64,000 nucleotides of DNA from Telluria antibiotica (GTDB lineage Bacteria > Pseudomonadota > Gammaproteobacteria > Burkholderiales > Burkholderiaceae_D): positions 62,001 to 126,000 of the forward strand of contig NZ_JAAQOM010000015.1 in assembly GCF_011682055.1 (NCBI RefSeq), written 5' to 3'. The notes beneath the pieces are model-generated. The model had not been told where the DNA came from, ran no database searches, and saw only the letters and a program-made list of their open reading frames with translations. Made by a program: the position numbers and the translations under genes. The first letter of the stretch is position 1, and each line of letters begins with the position of its first letter. This document shows, in pieces, positions 32,478 through 44,862 of the stretch.

Positions 32478-33331
32478 TGGATGCCGTCGTCAATTCCGTC
32501 TACCGTCGCCGCCTGTTGGGGCATCGCGTCGGCATCGCGCTGTCGGTGCTCGCGATGGCGATCGGCCTCGGCTTCCTGCTGTGGATTCTCGCGACCTTGC
32601 TGATCAATGGCTTCGGCGCGTTGTCGCACACGCTGTTCACGATGGACACGCCTGCGCCGGGCAGCCCGGGCGGGCTGCGCAACGCCATCGTCGGCAGCCT
32701 GATGATGGTGGGCCTGTCCACCGCGATCTCGACGCCAGTCGGCATCCTGGCCGGCATCTACCTGGCCGAGTACGGCCAGAACAACAAGTTCGCCGCCGTC
32801 ACGCGCTTCGTCACCGACATCATGCTGTCGGCACCATCGATCGTGATCGGCCTGTTCGTGTACGCGCTGTGCGTCGCCCGCTTCCAGCATTTCTCCGGTT
32901 ATGCGGGCACGGTCGCGCTGTCGCTGATCTCGATTCCCGTCATCGTGCGCACGACCGACAATATGCTGCACCTCGTGCCGAACAGCCTGCTGGAAGCGGC
33001 GTTCGCGCTGGGCGCGCCGCGCTGGAAGGTGTCGATGACGGTGCGCCTGCGCGCCGTGAAGGCCGGCGTCGTGACGGGCGTGCTGCTCGCCGTCGCCCGC
33101 ATCGCCGGCGAGACGGCGCCCCTGCTGTTCACCGCCCTGAACAACCAGTTCTTCAGCCTGGACATGAAACAACCGATGGCCAACCTGCCGGTGGCGATCT
33201 ATCTGTTCGCGATGAGCTCGTACGAAGACTGGCGCAGCCTGGCGTGGGGCGCGGCGCTGATCGTCACGTTCAGCGTGCTCCTGTTGAATATCCTGTCGCG
33301 GACCGCGTTCCGCCAAAAGAACCCGCAATAA
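32477..33331 (+). CDS. pstA: Phosphate ABC transporter permease PstA
   Basis: 284-aa permease with six helices, partner of PstC. The EAA loop reads LLEAAFALGAPRWKVSMTVRLRAVKAGVVTG, followed by ARIAGETAPLLFTAL. The start overlaps the pstC stop (TAATG), so the two subunits should be made in equal amounts. Confidence 0.95.
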   Translation: MDAVVNSVYRRRLLGHRVGIALSVLAMAIGLGFLLWILATLLINGFGALSHTLFTMDTPAPGSPGGLRNAIVGSLMMVGLSTAISTPVGILAGIYLAEYGQNNKFAAVTRFVTDIMLSAPSIVIGLFVYALCVARFQHFSGYAGTVALSLISIPVIVRTTDNMLHLVPNSLLEAAFALGAPRWKVSMTVRLRAVKAGVVTGVLLAVARIAGETAPLLFTALNNQFFSLDMKQPMANLPVAIYLFAMSSYEDWRSLAWGAALIVTFSVLLLNILSRTAFRQKNPQ

Positions 33332-33332
33332 G

Positions 33333-34154
33333 ATGACCTTAGCGACCATGATGACCCAGACCCTGTCCACCCCGGCCCCGACGAGCACGTCCAAGGCCAA
33401 GACCAAGACCATCGAGATCGCCGGTCTGGACTTTTACTACGGTAAGACGAAGAGCCTGAAGAACGTCAGCCTGGACGTCCACGACAAGCAGGTCACCGCG
33501 TTCATCGGCCCGTCCGGCTGCGGCAAGTCGACGTTGCTGCGCACGTTGAATCGCATGTACGACCTGTACCCGGGCCAGCGTGCCGAGGGATCGATCCTGT
33601 ACCGCGGCCGGAATATCCTGGAGCCGGGTGTCGACGTGAACATGCTGCGCGCGAAGATCGGCATGGTGTTCCAGAAGCCGACGCCGTTCCCGATGTCCAT
33701 CTACGACAACATCGCGTTCGGCGTGCGCCTGTACGAGAACCTGTCCCGCGGCGAGATGGACGAGCGCGTGGAATGGGCGCTGAAGAAAGCCGCCCTGTGG
33801 ACCGAAGTGAAGGACAAGTTGAACAAGAGCGGCCTGTCGCTGTCGGGCGGCCAGCAGCAGCGCCTGTGCATCGCGCGCGGCGTCGCCGTGAAGCCGGACG
33901 TGCTGCTGCTGGACGAGCCGACGTCCGCGCTGGACCCGATCTCGACCGCGAAGATCGAAGAGCTGATCAGCGAACTGAAGGGCGACTACACGATCGCCAT
34001 CGTCACGCACAACATGCAGCAGGCGGCGCGCTGCTCCGACTACACGGCCTATATGTACCTGGGCGAACTGGTGGAATTCGGCGAGACCGATCAACTCTTC
34101 CTGAACCCGGTGCGCAAGGAAACCCAGGACTACATCACCGGTCGCTTCGGCTGA
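33333..34154 (+). CDS. pstB: Phosphate ABC transporter ATPase PstB
   Basis: 273-aa ATPase. Walker A GPSGCGKST, Q-loop MVFQKPTPFPMS, signature LSGGQQQRL, Walker B VLLLDEPTSALD and switch His (VTHNMQQAA) are intact. A 25-residue Thr/Ser/Lys-rich N-terminal extension precedes the domain; an ATG at 33348 would shorten it slightly. Starts 1 bp after pstA ends. Confidence 0.96.
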   Translation: MTLATMMTQTLSTPAPTSTSKAKTKTIEIAGLDFYYGKTKSLKNVSLDVHDKQVTAFIGPSGCGKSTLLRTLNRMYDLYPGQRAEGSILYRGRNILEPGVDVNMLRAKIGMVFQKPTPFPMSIYDNIAFGVRLYENLSRGEMDERVEWALKKAALWTEVKDKLNKSGLSLSGGQQQRLCIARGVAVKPDVLLLDEPTSALDPISTAKIEELISELKGDYTIAIVTHNMQQAARCSDYTAYMYLGELVEFGETDQLFLNPVRKETQDYITGRFG

Positions 34155-34189
34155 TACGGTAAGATTACATTATTGAACAGGATGGACAC

Positions 34190-34894
34190 ATGGTAGGCGA
34201 GCACTCTTCCAAGCAGTACGACCAGGAGTTGGAGGCGATTCGTTCCAAGGTGCTGCTGATGGGCGGCATGGTGGAGACGCAGTTCGACGAGGCGCTGAAC
34301 TGCTTTCGTGTCGGCAATACCGAACAGGCCGACAAGGTCATCGCGGACGATCACTCCGTCAACCAGCTCGAAGTGCAGCTGGACGATGCCTGCAGCCACC
34401 TGATCGTGCGCCGCCAGCCCGCCGCGAACGACCTGCGTACGATCATGGCGACGATCAAGGTGATCACGGACCTCGAGCGCATCGGCGACGAGTCCTCCAA
34501 GATCGCGCGCACGGCGAAGAGCCTGCACGAGCGCGGCATGGTCAGCTTCAACCACTACGAGACGGTGCGTACGATCTCGCGCGCCACCGCCGACATGCTG
34601 CACGACGCGCTCGACGCGTTCGCGCGCCTGGACGGCCGTGCCGCCGTGCAGATCATCGCCCAGGACGACGTGATCGACCACGAATTCCGCACCATCCTGC
34701 GCAGCACGATCACGTTCATGATGGAAGACCCGCGCACGATCTCGTCCGCGCTGGACGTGCTGTGGGTCGCGAAGGCCATCGAGCGCATCGGCGACCACGC
34801 CAAGAACATCGCGGAATACGTGATCTACGTTGTCGAAGGACGCGATATCCGCCACAGCAAACCGGCGGCCCTCGCGGCCAACGGCGAAGGGTGA
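34190..34894 (+). CDS. phoU: Phosphate regulator PhoU
   Basis: 234-aa all-helical protein that couples Pst transporter state to PhoR, repressing the Pho regulon when phosphate is plentiful. Two PhoU repeats with metal-binding signatures (RIGDESSKIA and RIGDHAKNIAEYV) are visible. It follows pstB by 35 bp and precedes phoB by 3 bp. Confidence 0.96.
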   Translation: MVGEHSSKQYDQELEAIRSKVLLMGGMVETQFDEALNCFRVGNTEQADKVIADDHSVNQLEVQLDDACSHLIVRRQPAANDLRTIMATIKVITDLERIGDESSKIARTAKSLHERGMVSFNHYETVRTISRATADMLHDALDAFARLDGRAAVQIIAQDDVIDHEFRTILRSTITFMMEDPRTISSALDVLWVAKAIERIGDHAKNIAEYVIYVVEGRDIRHSKPAALAANGEG

Positions 34895-34897
34895 TCG

Positions 34898-35590
34898 ATG
34901 GCGGCCAACACGAGCGTGCTGATCGTCGAGGATGAGCCGGCGATCGTCGAACTGGTGAGCTACTCCCTGCGCGAGACTGGCTGGGAGATCCGCACGGCCG
35001 CCAACGTGGCATCGGCCTGGGATTCGATCGTGCACGGCCGGCCCGACCTGCTGCTGCTCGACTGGATGCTGCCGGACCAGAGCGGCCTGCGGTTATTGTC
35101 CCGGCTGCGCGGCGACCGCGATTTCCAGGACATCCCCGTCATCATGCTGACGGCGAAGAGCATGGAAGAGGACAAGATCGCGGGCCTGAACACGGGGGCC
35201 GACGATTATGTGACGAAGCCGTTCTCGCCGCGCGAACTGGTGGCCCGCTCGAAGGCCCTGTTGCGCCGCAAGAGCCCGCACCTCGCGGAAGCGCCGCTGA
35301 TGGCCGGCCCCGTGACGCTCGATCCGGCCAGCTGCACCGTCACCCTGGACGGCCGCCAGCTCGACATGGGCAATGCCGAATACCGCCTGCTGAAATTCCT
35401 GATGGCGCACCGCGAGCGCGTGTTCTCGCGCAGCCAGCTGCTCGACAAGGTGTGGGGCGATGCCGCCGCCGTCGAGGAGCGCACGGTCGACGTCCACGTC
35501 CTCCGCCTGCGCAAGGCGTTGAAAGAAGCGGAAAAGCTGATCAAGACCGTGCGCAGCGTGGGCTACATGCTGACCGAGAAAGAAAAATAA
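34898..35590 (+). CDS. phoB: Response regulator PhoB
   Basis: 230-aa OmpR-type regulator. The receiver domain has the acidic pocket VEDEPA, the phosphorylated Asp in LLLDWMLPDQSG, Thr in MLTAKS and Lys in VTKPFSPRE. A winged-helix DNA-binding domain (FSRSQLLDKVW...ERTVDVHVLRLRKAL) follows. It is expected to bind the Pho box at 30211-30250. Confidence 0.96.
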   Translation: MAANTSVLIVEDEPAIVELVSYSLRETGWEIRTAANVASAWDSIVHGRPDLLLLDWMLPDQSGLRLLSRLRGDRDFQDIPVIMLTAKSMEEDKIAGLNTGADDYVTKPFSPRELVARSKALLRRKSPHLAEAPLMAGPVTLDPASCTVTLDGRQLDMGNAEYRLLKFLMAHRERVFSRSQLLDKVWGDAAAVEERTVDVHVLRLRKALKEAEKLIKTVRSVGYMLTEKEK

Positions 35591-35605
35591 GGAAAGGTCG
35601 TTCGT

Positions 35606-36898
35606 TTGAATCCACGAGTCGTGTTCTGGGTGCCGGCGCTGCTGCGCCTCGGCCTGACACTTGCCGTCGCCGCCATCGCCTGGTGGCTGCTGGGTCCCGT
35701 CTCCGGGCTGGCGCTCGCGCTGCTCATCACCCTGGGCCTGTTGATCGTCCAGCTGAACTACCTGCACAAGCTCGGGGAGTGGCTGAACGACCCGCAAAGC
35801 ACGAAGCTGCCGGACGGGTGGGGCGCGTGGACCGACGTCTTCGCCCGCCTGTACCGCCTGCGGCGCGACGACGAGCGCAACCGCGACGAGCTGACGGAAT
35901 GGCTAGCCCGCTTCCGCCAGGCCATGCACCTGCTGCCGGAAGGTGTCGCGATCATGGACGACGTGCTGTTCCTCGAATGGTGCAACCCGGCTGCCGAGCG
36001 CCACCTGGGCCTCACCCTTGACCGCGACAAGGGCCGCCGGGTGACGAACTTGATTCGCCACCCGGAATTCATCGACTACCTGATCCTCGGCCGCTACGAA
36101 CAGCCGCTCACGCTGTCGATCCGCGGCCGCAAGCTGATCGTGCAGATCATCCCGTTCGAGAACCGCCGCCAGATCCTCGTCACGCACGATGCCACGGACA
36201 CGGACCGCATCGAGGCGATGCGCCGCGACTTCATCGCCAACGCGTCGCACGAGCTGCGCACGCCGCTGACGGTGATCGTCGGCTTCCTCGAGATCGCGCT
36301 GGCCGACCCGGGCCTGGACGAGAAGACCCGTACGGCGCACCTGATGCTGATGACGGAGCAGGCGGGACGCATGCAGCGCCTCATCGAGGACATGCTCACG
36401 TTGTCGCGGCTTGAATCGGACGAGTATCCGCTGAAGCGCGAGCGCGTGGACGTGAAGGCGTTGGTCGAGCAGGTGGCCGGCGACGCGCGCGCGTTGTCGA
36501 ACGGCCGCCACGAGATCGCCTTCACCGTAGACGGCCCGGACGTCATGGGCAGCACGGAAGAACTGCGCAGCGCGTTCGGCAACCTGGCCAGCAACGCCGT
36601 GCGCTACACGCCGGAAGGCGGCAAGATCGAGCTGCATTGGCTGCGCGGGCCGAACGACTTGCGCTTCGAGGTGGTCGACAACGGCATCGGCATCGACGAC
36701 CAGCACATCGCGCGGCTGACCGAGCGCTTCTACCGCGTCGACAAGAGCCGCTCGCGCGAGACGCAGGGCACGGGCCTGGGCCTCGCCATCGTCAAGCACG
36801 TGCTGCTGCGCCACGGCGGCAAGCTGGCGATCCGCTCCGTGCCGGGCAAGGGCAGCGTATTTACGGCTACGTTGCCGAACACGTCGCTGCCGGGCTGA
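35606..36898 (+). CDS. phoR: Phosphate sensor kinase PhoR
   Basis: 430-aa membrane histidine kinase with N-terminal hydrophobic helices (residues 6-50), a PAS-like domain, the H-box FIANASHELRTPLTV, N-box NLASNAVRYTPEGG, and G-boxes DNGIGID and GTGLGLAIVKH. The start is a TTG codon at 35606 with AGGAAAGG about 8 bases upstream; no ATG gives the full membrane region, so low initiation may keep levels down. Follows phoB by 15 bp. Confidence 0.95.
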   Translation: MNPRVVFWVPALLRLGLTLAVAAIAWWLLGPVSGLALALLITLGLLIVQLNYLHKLGEWLNDPQSTKLPDGWGAWTDVFARLYRLRRDDERNRDELTEWLARFRQAMHLLPEGVAIMDDVLFLEWCNPAAERHLGLTLDRDKGRRVTNLIRHPEFIDYLILGRYEQPLTLSIRGRKLIVQIIPFENRRQILVTHDATDTDRIEAMRRDFIANASHELRTPLTVIVGFLEIALADPGLDEKTRTAHLMLMTEQAGRMQRLIEDMLTLSRLESDEYPLKRERVDVKALVEQVAGDARALSNGRHEIAFTVDGPDVMGSTEELRSAFGNLASNAVRYTPEGGKIELHWLRGPNDLRFEVVDNGIGIDDQHIARLTERFYRVDKSRSRETQGTGLGLAIVKHVLLRHGGKLAIRSVPGKGSVFTATLPNTSLPG

Positions 36899-36980
36899 CG
36901 CTTACAGGCGGCTTAAACGGGGCCGGCAAACGGGCGGGATCGGGTTACAATCCCGTCTTTGCCTCGTTTCCTGTCTTCGG

Positions 36981-37925
36981 ATGACCTTCTCCCGACGTTC
37001 CCTTCTCGCCACGCTCGGCGCCGCGGCCCTGGTGGCCGGGTGCGGGTCCACGCCCACGCAACCGCCGGCCCCCCTCGCCGCCGCGCCCGCACCCGTGCCG
37101 CTGCCGCCGCGCCACGTGAAGATCGCACTCGCGCTGGGCGGTGGTGCCGCCCGCGGCTTCGCCCACATCGGCGTGATCAAGGCGTTGGAAGCGCAGGGCA
37201 TCGTGCCCGACATCGTCGTCGGTACGAGCGCCGGTTCCGTCGTCGGCGCGCTGTACGCGTCCGGATACAACGGCTTCCAGTTGCAGAAGATCGCCCTCGA
37301 CATGGACGAGACGACGATCTCCGACTGGGCCATCCCGTTCTTCAGCAAGTCGTCCGGCGTGCTGAAAGGGGAGGCGCTGCAGGCCTATGTCAACAAGGCC
37401 GTGCACAACCAGCCGATCGAAAAACTCAAGATTCCGTTCGGCGCCGTCGCGACCGACCTGAAAACGGGACAGCCGATCCTGTTCCGGCGCGGGAACACGG
37501 GCATGGCCGTGCGCGCGTCGTCGTCCGTGCCGGGCGTGTTCCAGCCCGTCGTGATCGCCGGACGTACTTATGTCGACGGTGGCCTCGTCGCGCCCGTTCC
37601 GGTGCGCTTCGCGAAGGAGATGGGCGCGGAATTCATCATCGCCGTCAACATCTCGAGCGCGACGGAGGCGCAGGCGACGGCGAGTTCCATGGACGTGCTG
37701 ATGCAGACGTTCACGATCATGGGCCAGCGGCTGAACCAGCACGAATTGAAGGATGCCGACGTCGTCATCACGCCCGCGCTGGGCGCGATGGGCAGCGCCG
37801 ACTTCAACGGCCGTAACCTGGCCGTGCTGGCCGGCGAACAGGCCGCGGCCGGCGTCATGGCGGAACTCAAGGCCAGGCTGAAGGCCAAACAAAGCACGTC
37901 CGCCCCGCTGGCGGCGGCGCGCTGA
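36981..37925 (+). CDS. Patatin-like phospholipase lipoprotein
   Basis: 314-aa predicted lipolytic acyl hydrolase of the RssA/patatin type. Lipobox LVAGC (Cys21) follows a Tat-like RRSLLATLGAAA leader. The catalytic dyad is Ser in GTSAGS and Asp in DGGLVAP; the oxyanion loop is LGGGAARGFAHIGV. It probably acts on membrane lipids or esters from the periplasmic face. It has its own spacer after phoR and is not clearly part of the Pho operon. Confidence 0.9.
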   Translation: MTFSRRSLLATLGAAALVAGCGSTPTQPPAPLAAAPAPVPLPPRHVKIALALGGGAARGFAHIGVIKALEAQGIVPDIVVGTSAGSVVGALYASGYNGFQLQKIALDMDETTISDWAIPFFSKSSGVLKGEALQAYVNKAVHNQPIEKLKIPFGAVATDLKTGQPILFRRGNTGMAVRASSSVPGVFQPVVIAGRTYVDGGLVAPVPVRFAKEMGAEFIIAVNISSATEAQATASSMDVLMQTFTIMGQRLNQHELKDADVVITPALGAMGSADFNGRNLAVLAGEQAAAGVMAELKARLKAKQSTSAPLAAAR

Positions 37926-37969
37926 CCTCGTAATCACTTTTGTAACGCTTCACGAAAGAAAGACTCAAG

Positions 37970-38377
37970 ATGCAAACCAAACCCGTTCTTACCCTCGAAG
38001 ACATCAAGAAGATCGCTGCCGGCGCGGAAAGCCACGCCATTGCGAATGGCTGGAACGTCGTCATCGCCATCTGCGACGACGGCGGCCATCCGCTGTGGCT
38101 GCAACGCCTGGACGGCGCCGCGCCCGTGTCCGCGCACATCGCCCCCGCGAAGGCCAAGACGGCCGCGCTGGGCCGCCGTGAATCGAAGATCTACGAAGAC
38201 ATGATCAACAACGGCCGCGTGTCGTTCGCCCGCGCGCCGGAACTGGACGGCATGCTGGAAGGCGGCGTACCCATCATCGTGGACGGCCACGTCGTCGGTG
38301 CCGTGGGCGTGTCGGGCGTGAAGTCGGCGGAAGACGTGCAGATCGCCAAGGCCGGTATCGCGGCGCTGGGCCTGTAA
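37970..38377 (+). CDS. GlcG/HbpS family protein
   Basis: 135-aa single-domain protein of the GlcG/HbpS (formerly DUF336) family. It shows VVIAICDDGGHPLWLQRLDGA, AKAKTAALGRRES and IIVDGHVVGAVGVSGVKSAEDVQIAKAG. Members bind heme or cobalamin-like ligands or accompany glycolate oxidation; neither is supported by the neighbours here. No signal peptide. A strong terminator follows. Confidence 0.88.
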   Translation: MQTKPVLTLEDIKKIAAGAESHAIANGWNVVIAICDDGGHPLWLQRLDGAAPVSAHIAPAKAKTAALGRRESKIYEDMINNGRVSFARAPELDGMLEGGVPIIVDGHVVGAVGVSGVKSAEDVQIAKAGIAALGL

Positions 38378-38394
38378 TTTACGTGTCCGCCAAG

Positions 38395-38442
38395 TCGGCG
38401 GGCGTGGCGCGACTCCGGTCGGGCCCGCCCGCCGATTTTTTT
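38395..38442 (+). terminator. Intrinsic terminator after the GlcG-like gene
   Basis: Stem TCGGCGGGCG (38395-38404) with CGCCCGCCGA (38426-38435), then seven T. Confidence 0.9.
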
Positions 38443-38454
38443 GCGCTTGCACTT

Positions 38455-38520
38455 GGTGGGCGCGGGGAGCCCACCCTACGATGGGTCAAGGTGCCGTAGG
38501 GTGGGCACCCCGTGCCCACC
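38455..38520. repeat. REP-like palindrome pair, copy c
   Basis: Units GGTGGGCGC...GCCCACCCTACG (38455-38480) and GTAGGGTGGGCAC...GTGCCCACC (38496-38520) in inverted orientation. It sits between a terminator and the carA promoter, the only copy not in a convergent gap. Confidence 0.8.
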
Positions 38521-38576
38521 GGAACGCCAGAAGCATTTTCCGCGGGACATTTAGACGAAAAGTGAAGGCAAGGCGA

Positions 38577-38605
38577 TTGCCGACCGATATAAATCGCGCT
38601 ATAAT
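38577..38605 (+). promoter_or_regulatory. carAB promoter
   Basis: -35 TTGCCG (38577-38582), 17-bp spacer and a perfect -10 TATAAT (38600-38605). Transcription should start near 38612, leaving a leader of about 145 nt before carA. Confidence 0.75.
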
Positions 38606-38611
38606 TCAGAG

Positions 38612-38756
38612 GTTTAGCCATCACTTATCTGCCGTAGCGACTACCCACCCATACCTCTATCTAGCGACCTGTAACACTGGGCGAAATGCATGCCCACACC
38701 TTGTGCAGGCCGGTCTGACGTGGCGCAGCCTACGGCGACTTTATCGGGAGTTGCCC
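38612..38756 (+). other. carA 5' leader
   Basis: Untranslated leader of about 145 nt with no recognised riboswitch. GCCGTAG near 38632 can pair with CTACGGC near 38730, closing a long loop, and a 10-codon ORF begins at 38686. Pyrimidine control is possible but nothing specific is visible. Confidence 0.35.
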
Positions 38757-39920
38757 TTGCCGCCATTTTTTTCTGGCCCAGCCGTTCCAGCCATCCTCGC
38801 CTTGGCAGACGGAACCATTTTCAAAGGATATTCGATCGGCGCCGCCGGTCACACGACGGGTGAGGTGGTGTTCAATACCGCCATCACCGGTTACCAGGAA
38901 ATCCTGACCGACCCCAGCTACTCGCGTCAGATCGTGACGCTGACCTATCCGCACATCGGCAACTACGGCATCAATCCGGAAGACGTCGAGGCGACCAAGG
39001 TGCACGCCGCCGGCCTCATCATCCGTGACCTGCCGCTGCTGGCATCGAACTTCCGCTCCACCCAGTCGCTGGCCGACTACCTGAAGCAGGAAAACGTCGT
39101 GGCCATCGCCGGCATCGACACCCGCAAGCTGACCCGCATCCTGCGCGAAAAAGGCGCCCAGAACGGCGCCATCCTCACCGGCACGCAAGGCAATGAGCCG
39201 TCGGAAGCGCAGGCGCTGGAACTGGCACGCTCGTTCCCCGGCCTCAACGGCATGGACCTGGCGAAGGTCGTCTCCGTCAAGGAGCCGTACACGTTCGACC
39301 AGACGGAATGGAAGCTGGGGCAGGGCTACGGCAAGCAGGAAAACCCGCGATTCCACGTCGTCGCCTTCGACTACGGCGTCAAGCGCAACATCCTGCGCAT
39401 GCTGGCCGAGCGCGGCTGCAAGATCACCGTGCTGCCGGCGCAAGCCACCGCGGAAGAAGCCCTTGCTCTGAACCCGGACGGCATCTTCCTCGCCAACGGC
39501 CCGGGCGACCCGGCCGCGTGCGACTACGCGATCGCCGCGACGAAGAAAGTGATCGACTCGGGCATCCCGACGTTCGGCATCTGCCTCGGCCACCAGATCA
39601 TGGCGCTGGCCTCCGGCGCGAAGACGGTCAAGATGAAGTTCGGTCACCACGGCGCCAACCATCCGGTGCAAGACCTGGATTCGAAGCAGGTGATGATCAC
39701 GTCGCAGAACCACGGCTTCGCGGTCGACGCGGCCACCTTGCCGGCCAACTGCCGCGTGACGCACGTCTCGCTGTTCGACGGCTCGCTGCAGGGCTTCGAG
39801 CGCACGGACAAGCCCGCGTTCTGCTTCCAGGGCCACCCGGAAGCGTCGCCCGGCCCGACCGACGTCGCCTACCTGTTCGACCGTTTCATCAGCAAGATGC
39901 AAGCCCACGCCAGCAAGTGA
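38757..39920 (+). CDS. carA: Carbamoyl-phosphate synthase small subunit
   Basis: 387-aa glutaminase subunit that supplies ammonia to CarB for arginine and pyrimidine synthesis. The start is TTG at 38757, with GGGAG 6 bases upstream, giving the family N-terminus PPFFSGPAVPAILALADG; the long upstream frame is noise. The class I amidotransferase triad is Cys in GICLGHQ and His-Glu in QGHPEASPGP. carB follows after 10 bp. Confidence 0.95.
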   Translation: MPPFFSGPAVPAILALADGTIFKGYSIGAAGHTTGEVVFNTAITGYQEILTDPSYSRQIVTLTYPHIGNYGINPEDVEATKVHAAGLIIRDLPLLASNFRSTQSLADYLKQENVVAIAGIDTRKLTRILREKGAQNGAILTGTQGNEPSEAQALELARSFPGLNGMDLAKVVSVKEPYTFDQTEWKLGQGYGKQENPRFHVVAFDYGVKRNILRMLAERGCKITVLPAQATAEEALALNPDGIFLANGPGDPAACDYAIAATKKVIDSGIPTFGICLGHQIMALASGAKTVKMKFGHHGANHPVQDLDSKQVMITSQNHGFAVDAATLPANCRVTHVSLFDGSLQGFERTDKPAFCFQGHPEASPGPTDVAYLFDRFISKMQAHASK

Positions 39921-39930
39921 GAAGAAATAA

Positions 39931-43161
<3,231 letters not shown>

Positions 43162-43191
43162 GCGGCAAAGCAGTAATACGCTGTACCCAAG

Positions 43192-43235
43192 ACCACAGAG
43201 TTCGCGCGGCTCGCGCCGTGCGGCTCTGTGGTTTT
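43192..43235 (+). terminator. Hairpin between carB and greA
   Basis: Stem ACCACAGAG/CTCTGTGGT (43192-43200, 43224-43232) with an inner GC stem and a short T run; a likely terminator or attenuator ahead of greA. Confidence 0.7.
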
Positions 43236-43270
43236 CACTTGGTACGTCCGCAAACACTGAGAACAGAACC

Positions 43271-43744
43271 ATGAACACTCCATTGACCAAATTCGGCGCC
43301 GAGAAGTTGAAGGAAGAGCTGCACCAGCTCAAGACCAAGGAGCGCCGCAACGTGATCGATGCGATCGCCGAGGCGCGCTCGCATGGTGACCTGTCCGAAA
43401 ACGCAGAGTACGACGCCGCCAAGGAGCGCCAGGCCTTCGTCGAAGGCCGTATCGCCGAGCTGGAACAGAAGCTCTCGACCGCCCAGATCATCGATCCGGC
43501 CACGCTGGACGCGGAAGGCCGCGTCGTGTTCGCCTCGACCGTCGATCTCGAAGACCTCGACAACGGCCAGAAGGTCACGTACCAGATCGTCGGCATCGAC
43601 GAAGCCGATCTCAAGGAGAACAAGGTCTCCGTCACGTCGCCGATCGCGCGCGCGCTGATCGGCAAATACGCCGGCGACGTGGTCGAAGTGCAGGCCCCGT
43701 CCGGTCCGCGCGAATACGAAATCCTGGAAGTCCGCTACGTTTAA
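43271..43744 (+). CDS. greA: Transcription elongation factor GreA
   Basis: 157-aa factor that helps stalled RNA polymerase cleave its transcript. The N-terminal coiled coil carries the acidic tip DLSENAEYDAAKERQ, and the C-terminal globular domain ends SPIARALIGKYAGDVVEVQAPSGPREYEILEV. Standard length. Confidence 0.97.
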   Translation: MNTPLTKFGAEKLKEELHQLKTKERRNVIDAIAEARSHGDLSENAEYDAAKERQAFVEGRIAELEQKLSTAQIIDPATLDAEGRVVFASTVDLEDLDNGQKVTYQIVGIDEADLKENKVSVTSPIARALIGKYAGDVVEVQAPSGPREYEILEVRYV

Positions 43745-43757
43745 GTCACCCGCCACG

Positions 43758-44198
43758 ATGCTCGCCAACGCGCGCCTGTTGCTGGCCGCCCTCTGGGCCG
43801 GCAGCGTGTGGGCCGTCAGCTACCTGGCCGCGCCGAGCGCGTTTGCCGTCCTCGACAGCACGCAGGCCGGGAACGTCGTCGGCGCGATGCTGACGCGGTC
43901 GGCCTGGCTGGCGATCGCGCTGGCCGCGGTGCTGGCGCTGCTGACGGCGCGCGCGGCGGATGTGGATGCGCGGCGCAAGCGCTGGCTGTACGGGCTGATC
44001 GCCGGCATGCTGGCGTGCAGCCTCGTCGTCTACCTTGGCCTGCAGCCGATGATGGCGGCAATCCGCGAGGCGGCCGGGCCGGCCGGTGTGCGCGCGTCGC
44101 CGCAGTGGGGGACGTTCGCGGCGCTGCATGGGGTGTCGCAGGTGTTGTACCTGGCCGAGAGTATTCTGGGTGCCATGCTGGTCGTGAAGGCGCGGTGA
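43758..44198 (+). CDS. DUF4149 membrane protein
   Basis: 146-aa protein with about four hydrophobic helices and a short conserved start (LLLAALWAGSVWAVSYLAAPSAFAVL), typical of DUF4149. Function unknown. The position between greA and yhbY is common in betaproteobacteria. It is 13 bp downstream of greA and probably cotranscribed. Confidence 0.8.
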   Translation: MLANARLLLAALWAGSVWAVSYLAAPSAFAVLDSTQAGNVVGAMLTRSAWLAIALAAVLALLTARAADVDARRKRWLYGLIAGMLACSLVVYLGLQPMMAAIREAAGPAGVRASPQWGTFAALHGVSQVLYLAESILGAMLVVKAR

Positions 44199-44209
44199 TG
44201 CGAACGTTT

Positions 44210-44286
44210 GGTGGGCGGAGGGTCGCCCACCCTACGGATCGTTGCCGGCGTGTCGAATGGCGTAGGGTGGGCACCCCGTGCCCGCC
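44210..44286. repeat. REP-like palindrome pair, copy d
   Basis: Units GGTGGGCGG...CGCCCACCCTACG (44210-44236) and GTAGGGTGGGCAC...GTGCCCGCC (44262-44286), inverted. Preceded by GCGAACGTTT, which also precedes the second unit of copy a. It lies in the convergent DUF4149/yhbY gap. Confidence 0.8.
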
Positions 44287-44302
44287 ATGCACGCCGCCGA
44301 CG

Positions 44303-44336
44303 CAAAAAAACCGGGGCATCGGCCCCGGTTAATTTT
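44303..44336. terminator. Bidirectional terminator DUF4149/yhbY
   Basis: Stem AACCGGGGC/GCCCCGGTT (44309-44317, 44322-44330) with an A run on the left and T run on the right, so it can stop both convergent genes. Confidence 0.85.
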
Positions 44337-44351
44337 TGAAACGGACAAGGA

Positions 44352-44819
44352 TTACTTCAAGGCCGTCTTCTTGGTGCTGGCCTGGCGCGTCTTGGCCCGC
44401 TTGATGTTGCCGCCCTGGGTCACGCGTTCATTCCCTTTCAGCAATACCTTGGTGACGCTCGGCTTCTTGGTGCCGCTTGGGCTCGGCTTGACGATGGTGA
44501 CTTCGCGCAGGCCCTTGCCGGACTTGGAGGCACGTTCCTTGACGGCGTCCTTCTTCGGACGGTACAGGACGAGCAGCTTGCCGATATGCTGGACCGGGGC
44601 CGCATCGAGTTCTTCGCAGATCCGTTCGTAGATCGCGACGCGCGCTTCGCGGTCGTCGCCGAAGACGCGGACCTTGATCAGGCCGTGCGCATCCAGGCTG
44701 GACGCGATTTCCTTCAGGACCGAATCCGTCAGGCCGGCTTCGCCGATCATGACGACAGGATTGAGTCCGTGGGCTTCCGCACGCAGCGCGGCACGCTCGA
44801 CCGGTGTAAGTTTGATCAT
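44352..44819 (-). CDS. yhbY: YhbY-type ribosome assembly RNA-binding protein
   Basis: 155-aa protein with a CRS1/YhbY (CRM) domain: LTPVERAALRAEAHGLNPVVMIGEAGLTDSVLKEI and the GxxG-like loop region. Members bind pre-50S ribosomal particles. A 55-residue Lys/Ser/Thr-rich tail extends beyond the usual about 97 aa, probably an added RNA-binding tail. It is divergent from rlmE with 43 bp between the starts, a conserved pairing. Confidence 0.92.
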   Translation of the reverse strand: MIKLTPVERAALRAEAHGLNPVVMIGEAGLTDSVLKEIASSLDAHGLIKVRVFGDDREARVAIYERICEELDAAPVQHIGKLLVLYRPKKDAVKERASKSGKGLREVTIVKPSPSGTKKPSVTKVLLKGNERVTQGGNIKRAKTRQASTKKTALK

Positions 44820-44862
44820 GATGTTATTTTGAGATACCTATTAAAAGCAGTATTTTACGCGA

